This document shows, piece after piece, positions 15,756-18,940 of a stretch of 18,940 nucleotides of DNA. The position numbers were made by a program, and so were the translations under genes. Location of the stretch: the NCBI GenBank assembly GCA_964649005.1, contig CAZYMD010000093.1, positions 1 to 18,940 of the forward strand, given 5' to 3'. The notes below the pieces were generated by a model, which saw nothing but the letters and a program-made list of their open reading frames with translations, was not told where the DNA came from and searched no databases. The stretch is from CAZGMJ01 sp964649005 (GTDB taxonomy: Bacteria; Planctomycetota; Phycisphaerae; Sedimentisphaerales; Anaerobacaceae). Each line of letters opens with the position of its first letter. Positions within the stretch are counted from its first letter, which is position 1.

Positions 15756-15840
15756 TGGCTGTGCCGTGGTTGTTTATGGACAGAACCTGGGCGGCTTGAT
15801 TGCCCTGCATGCGTGTTTAACTGTTACAAGGGAGGTTATC

Positions 15841-18273
15841 ATGGTTACACAGAAAGAAAAGCAATTCATTTCCTTTTTGGTGGTTTGTCTGATTGTCGGT
15901 TTGTTCGTCGTCGGTGCAGTCCCGGGGGCTGAATCGGCCAATGTTATCAAGAACGGATCCTTCGAGCAGGCAGCTGGAGAGAAACCTGCCAACTGGTCGA
16001 CTGATACCTGGGGAGGCGAGGCGAGCTTCGAATATGCTTCTATCGGAAAGACCGGTTCGCGCAGCGTGATGGTTGCTTCGGAATCGGGAGCTGATGCCGG
16101 CTGGACGCAGACGGTAAAGGTAAAGCCTAATTACAAGTACAGGCTGTCCGCGTGGATCAAGACCGAAGGCCTCGAACGCAAAGGAGGCAGAGGGGCTCTG
16201 CTTAATATTCACAATATTCAGAACGTTCGGACGAAATCCGTGACGGGAACGAGCGACTGGACGAAAGTTCAAGCAGAGTTCGAGGCGAGCACCGATTCGA
16301 TCCAGATAAACTGCCTGTTCGGCGGATGGGGCAATGCGACAGGCAAGGCATGGTTCGACGATGTCACGCTCGAAGAGCTTGAGAAGATCGTGCACGTTGC
16401 CAGGACAGTCGAGGCGAAAGTAAATATCAATGTGGGCGAAGTCTCCGCCGATGCTATTTCGCCCTACATTTATGGCCAGTTCATCGAACATCTGGGCCGA
16501 TGCATCTACGGCGGTATCTGGGCTGAAATGCTCGAGGATCGCAAGTTCTACTTCCCCGTCCCGGCCAAAGGTGACATCTGGCGACTTACCGGCGCGCAGG
16601 CACGGGTGCTGGCCGCCTCGCCTTGGAAGGTGATCGGGCCCGCTGAAGCAGTTACAATGGTCAAGGAGAATGTATACGTCGGCAGGCATTCACCTCAAAT
16701 CAACCTGACCGGATATATGAAGGTGGGTGGTATCTACCAGGAGGAGCTTGGTCTTGTCGCAGGCAAAAAGTATACAGGCCGCATTATCCTTGCGGGCGAT
16801 TCGAAGGCCGGGCCTGTCAAGGTGAGCCTTGTTTGGGGACCTGGCGATGATGACCGCGATACAGTTACAATTAAGAGACTGAGCCGAAGCGATAAGAAAA
16901 CGTCGTTAAGCTTTACCAGCAAAGCAAGCACCGACAATGGCAGGCTCGAAATCGTCGGCCTTGGCAAGGGGACATTCACCATCGGAACGGTCTCGCTAAT
17001 GCCCGCCGACAATGTCGAGGGATTCCGCGCCGATACGCTGGAACTGCTCAAAAAACTCAACTCGCCCGTGTATCGCTGGCCCGGCGGGAATTTCGTCAGT
17101 GGGTACGACTGGCGCGATGGTCTGGGCGAGCGCGACAAAAGACCCACGCGAACGAATCCAGCCTGGACTGGTATCGAGACCAACGACATGGGGCTCGATG
17201 AGTTTGTCAGGCTCTGCGAATTGATCGGGACCGAGCCGATGATTGCCGTTAATACGGGATTCATGGACGCTTATTCCGCCGCCGCCGAAGTCGAGTACGC
17301 CAATGGCTCGGCGAAGACGCCCATGGGCAAATGGCGAGCGCAAAATGGCCACTCCAAACCTTACGGCGTAAAGTGGTGGTGCGTGGGCAACGAAATGTTT
17401 GGTCGCTGGCAATTGGGCTATATGCAGTTGAACCATTACGTGCTAAAGCACAACTGGGTCGAAGAGAAGATGCGCCAGGTCGATCCAACCATCAAAACCA
17501 TCGGCGTAGGCGAGGCGGGCAACTGGTCCGAAGGCATGCTGAAAAGCTGTGCCGAAAACATGGACCTGATCAGCGAGCATTTCTACTGCCAGGAGCGCGG
17601 TGACCTTATCGAGCACGTAAGGCAGATTCCGAACCAGGTCAAGCGGATCGCAGATGCACATCGCAAGTATCGAAGTACACTTCCTTCGCTGGAGGGCAAG
17701 GACATACGGGTTTCGCTGGATGAGTGGAATTACTGGTATGGCCCGCACCCCTATGGCGAGCTGGGCACGCGATACTTCTTGAAGGACGCTCTGGGAATCG
17801 CGGCCGGCCTGCACGAGTACTTCCGCAACAGCGACATTTACTTCATGGCAAACTACGCCCAGACGGTCAACGTGATAGGCTGTATCAAGACAACAAAGAC
17901 AGCCGCAGGCTTCGCAACAACCGCCCTGCCTCTAATGCTCTATCGCGAACACTTTGGCACGCTGCCCGTCAGCGTAGGCGAAATGGAAGGCCCCCTGGAC
18001 ATCAGCGCCGCTTTAACCGAAGACAAAAAAGCCCTGACTGTGGCGATAGTCAATCCAACACAGGACACATACAAACTCGACCTGAACCTAACCGGCCCCG
18101 CGCCGCAAGGCAAAGCCGAAACCTGGATCATAACAGGCGATAACCCAAGAGCCTACAACAACCCAGGCGAAACCCCCAACGTGGCGATTACAGAAGCAGA
18201 CGATACCGATATCAGCCAAACGGTGGCAATTAAACCGCTGAGTATCAGCTTGTACAAGGTAAGTGTTAAATAG
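15841..18273 (+). CDS. Secreted GH51 alpha-L-arabinofuranosidase with N-terminal CBM-like domain
   Basis: 810 residues. A signal peptide (FISFLVVCLIVGLFVVGAV, cleavage near 33) is followed by a carbohydrate-binding jelly-roll of CBM4/9 type (NVIKNGSFEQ to AWFDDVTLEEL, 34-180). The GH51 part starts near 195 with ISPYIYGQFIEHLGRCIYGGIWAEML. The acid/base is Glu518 in WWCVGNEMFG and the nucleophile Glu628 in SLDEWNYWY, both in the family's usual settings. A second sugar-binding-like insert (about 265-390) sits between the GH51 N-terminus and the barrel, and a C-terminal beta domain follows. The enzyme should release arabinose from arabinan, arabinoxylan or pectin side chains outside the cytoplasm. 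The start at 15841 is set by GGGAGG six bases upstream; the longer frame from 15736 puts non-signal sequence before the signal peptide. It pairs logically with the GH28-like enzyme. Confidence 0.93.
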   Translation: MVTQKEKQFISFLVVCLIVGLFVVGAVPGAESANVIKNGSFEQAAGEKPANWSTDTWGGEASFEYASIGKTGSRSVMVASESGADAGWTQTVKVKPNYKYRLSAWIKTEGLERKGGRGALLNIHNIQNVRTKSVTGTSDWTKVQAEFEASTDSIQINCLFGGWGNATGKAWFDDVTLEELEKIVHVARTVEAKVNINVGEVSADAISPYIYGQFIEHLGRCIYGGIWAEMLEDRKFYFPVPAKGDIWRLTGAQARVLAASPWKVIGPAEAVTMVKENVYVGRHSPQINLTGYMKVGGIYQEELGLVAGKKYTGRIILAGDSKAGPVKVSLVWGPGDDDRDTVTIKRLSRSDKKTSLSFTSKASTDNGRLEIVGLGKGTFTIGTVSLMPADNVEGFRADTLELLKKLNSPVYRWPGGNFVSGYDWRDGLGERDKRPTRTNPAWTGIETNDMGLDEFVRLCELIGTEPMIAVNTGFMDAYSAAAEVEYANGSAKTPMGKWRAQNGHSKPYGVKWWCVGNEMFGRWQLGYMQLNHYVLKHNWVEEKMRQVDPTIKTIGVGEAGNWSEGMLKSCAENMDLISEHFYCQERGDLIEHVRQIPNQVKRIADAHRKYRSTLPSLEGKDIRVSLDEWNYWYGPHPYGELGTRYFLKDALGIAAGLHEYFRNSDIYFMANYAQTVNVIGCIKTTKTAAGFATTALPLMLYREHFGTLPVSVGEMEGPLDISAALTEDKKALTVAIVNPTQDTYKLDLNLTGPAPQGKAETWIITGDNPRAYNNPGETPNVAITEADDTDISQTVAIKPLSISLYKVSVK

Positions 18274-18310
18274 CGAAAGCTGTTTTGTAAGTGAAGATAA
18301 GAGTATGAGC

Positions 18311-18356
18311 AGGGCCGAGGTGCAAACGCCGATTATTGTGTTCCTCGGCCCTTTTT
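18311..18356 (+). terminator. Intrinsic terminator after the GH51 gene
   Basis: A perfect 10-bp stem (AGGGCCGAGG at 18311-18320 with CCTCGGCCCT at 18343-18352), a 22-base loop and a T-rich tail. It lies 38 bases after the GH51 stop. Confidence 0.85.
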
Positions 18357-18380
18357 CTTTATTCGGGACCATCCGTTAAT

Positions 18381-18940
18381 ATGAATGATATGGATGTGTT
18401 ACATTTGGGCTTAGATGCTTTTTCAGGATTACTCGGCGAGTTTCGTGAGGGTAATATAGCCAACAGATCGACCGAGCGGCAGGCTTTGGAGGGGTATCTT
18501 AAGAGATTGTCGGAAAGGTGGAATTGCAGGTTCCCTGGATTTCCGAATCGGCGGTATACTCATGCATCTTTGATGGGAGTGCTGCGCAGGGGGGTGCGAG
18601 ATAGATATTTGAAGAGAATTATCGTGCAGGTACTTGGGGACGAAGGACGGGATTTCGCGGACAGGACGATAGTGAATCTTGCCTGTGTTATAAGCAGGCA
18701 CGCAAGAGACCTGGCGTCTCGTCTACCATCTTTCAAGGTCATAGCGACGGACATAGATCCGTGGCCGAGCCGGTTGTATAGGTGTGTACCCTGGACTATA
18801 AGGCCGCGTAACTACGAGTTCAAGAAAGACAATATCTTCGAGCCTAAAGTGCATATAACGCCCGCTGCTGTAGTATTCTTCGGTGCCTGTGGTTCGGTAT
18901 CGGACGGCGCGATAGACTTCGCGATCAATTCTAATGCACG
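18381..18940 (+). CDS. Methyltransferase-like protein, 3' end cut by the window edge
   Basis: From ATG 18381 the frame is open for 186 codons to the right edge (an in-frame ATG at 18390 is an alternative start). Residues 1-90 are helical and basic. Residues 95-130 read DRTIVNLACVISRHARDLA, then FKVIATDIDP, which resembles motif I and the acidic end of strand 2 in class I SAM-dependent methyltransferases. FFGACGSVSDGAIDFAI (167-183) resembles the HACG motif of some of these enzymes. Motif I lacks the usual GxGxG glycines, so SAM binding is unproven. No strong ribosome site is seen. The terminator just upstream separates it from GH51. Substrate unknown. Confidence 0.5.
   Translation, partial: MNDMDVLHLGLDAFSGLLGEFREGNIANRSTERQALEGYLKRLSERWNCRFPGFPNRRYTHASLMGVLRRGVRDRYLKRIIVQVLGDEGRDFADRTIVNLACVISRHARDLASRLPSFKVIATDIDPWPSRLYRCVPWTIRPRNYEFKKDNIFEPKVHITPAAVVFFGACGSVSDGAIDFAINSNA

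Noticed and set aside
15736..15840. Longer GH51 start
   Set aside because: It would put 35 unrelated residues before a normal signal peptide; GGGAGG stands before 15841 and the candidate promoter overlaps the extension.
1..18940. CRISPR arrays, tRNA or rRNA genes, transposases
   Set aside because: No regularly spaced repeats, no tRNA-like cloverleaf and no transposase or integrase protein was seen in reading the window.

Overview
The window is 18,940 bases of an assembled scaffold (it contains a run of exactly 100 Ns). It most likely comes from a Gram-negative, polysaccharide-degrading bacterium. A complete leucine-biosynthesis gene set lies beside secreted pectin/arabinan-type glycoside hydrolases, and an outer-membrane-type beta-barrel is present. 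A Planctomycetota (Phycisphaerae-like) origin would fit this mix and the mid-50s GC look of the leu genes, but that is inference; there is no rRNA or marker gene to prove it.

Layout. (1) 1-890, minus: the 5' part of a PocR-type sensor gene that runs off the left edge. (2) 891-1523: about 630 bases with no gene I can support. They hold a candidate minus-strand promoter and one copy of a 78-79 bp direct repeat. (3) 1524-5602, minus: a tight four-gene operon of exported proteins: two unrecognised secreted proteins, a secreted protein ending in a YfaP/DUF2135-like domain, and an outer-membrane beta-barrel. (4) 5603-6224: divergent regulatory region with the second repeat copy, a good promoter and a short leucine-rich leader peptide. 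(5) 6225-13027, plus: leuA, leuC, a 47-residue membrane peptide, leuD, a GH28-like secreted beta-helix enzyme, leuB and a 110-residue small protein, apparently one transcription unit. (6) 13118-15670, plus: an AlbA_2/HATPase protein translationally coupled to a ParA-type ATPase, followed by a HigA-type antitoxin without its toxin; this looks like an accessory module. (7) 15841-18273, plus: a secreted GH51 alpha-L-arabinofuranosidase with an N-terminal carbohydrate-binding domain, its own promoter and a clear intrinsic terminator. (8) 18381-18940, plus: the 5' part of a methyltransferase-like gene that runs off the right edge.

How it works together. LeuA, LeuC/LeuD and LeuB take 2-ketoisovalerate to 2-ketoisocaproate. 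Control is suggested at two levels: a leader peptide with six Leu codons among its last ten codons, directly behind the promoter, and an intact LeuA regulatory domain for leucine feedback. The GH28-like enzyme inside the leu cluster and the GH51 enzyme further on would both act outside the cytoplasm on plant- or algal-type polysaccharides. The 100-N gap inside the GH28-like gene is almost certainly artificial: the 55 bases on its two sides are identical, and collapsing them restores one continuous 487-codon reading frame.

The most interesting items are the leucine leader upstream of leuA, the AlbA_2/HATPase-ParA-HigA module, the direct repeats bracketing the export operon, and a LeuB with a Lys-Tyr pair where leucine-pathway enzymes normally have Asp-Ile.
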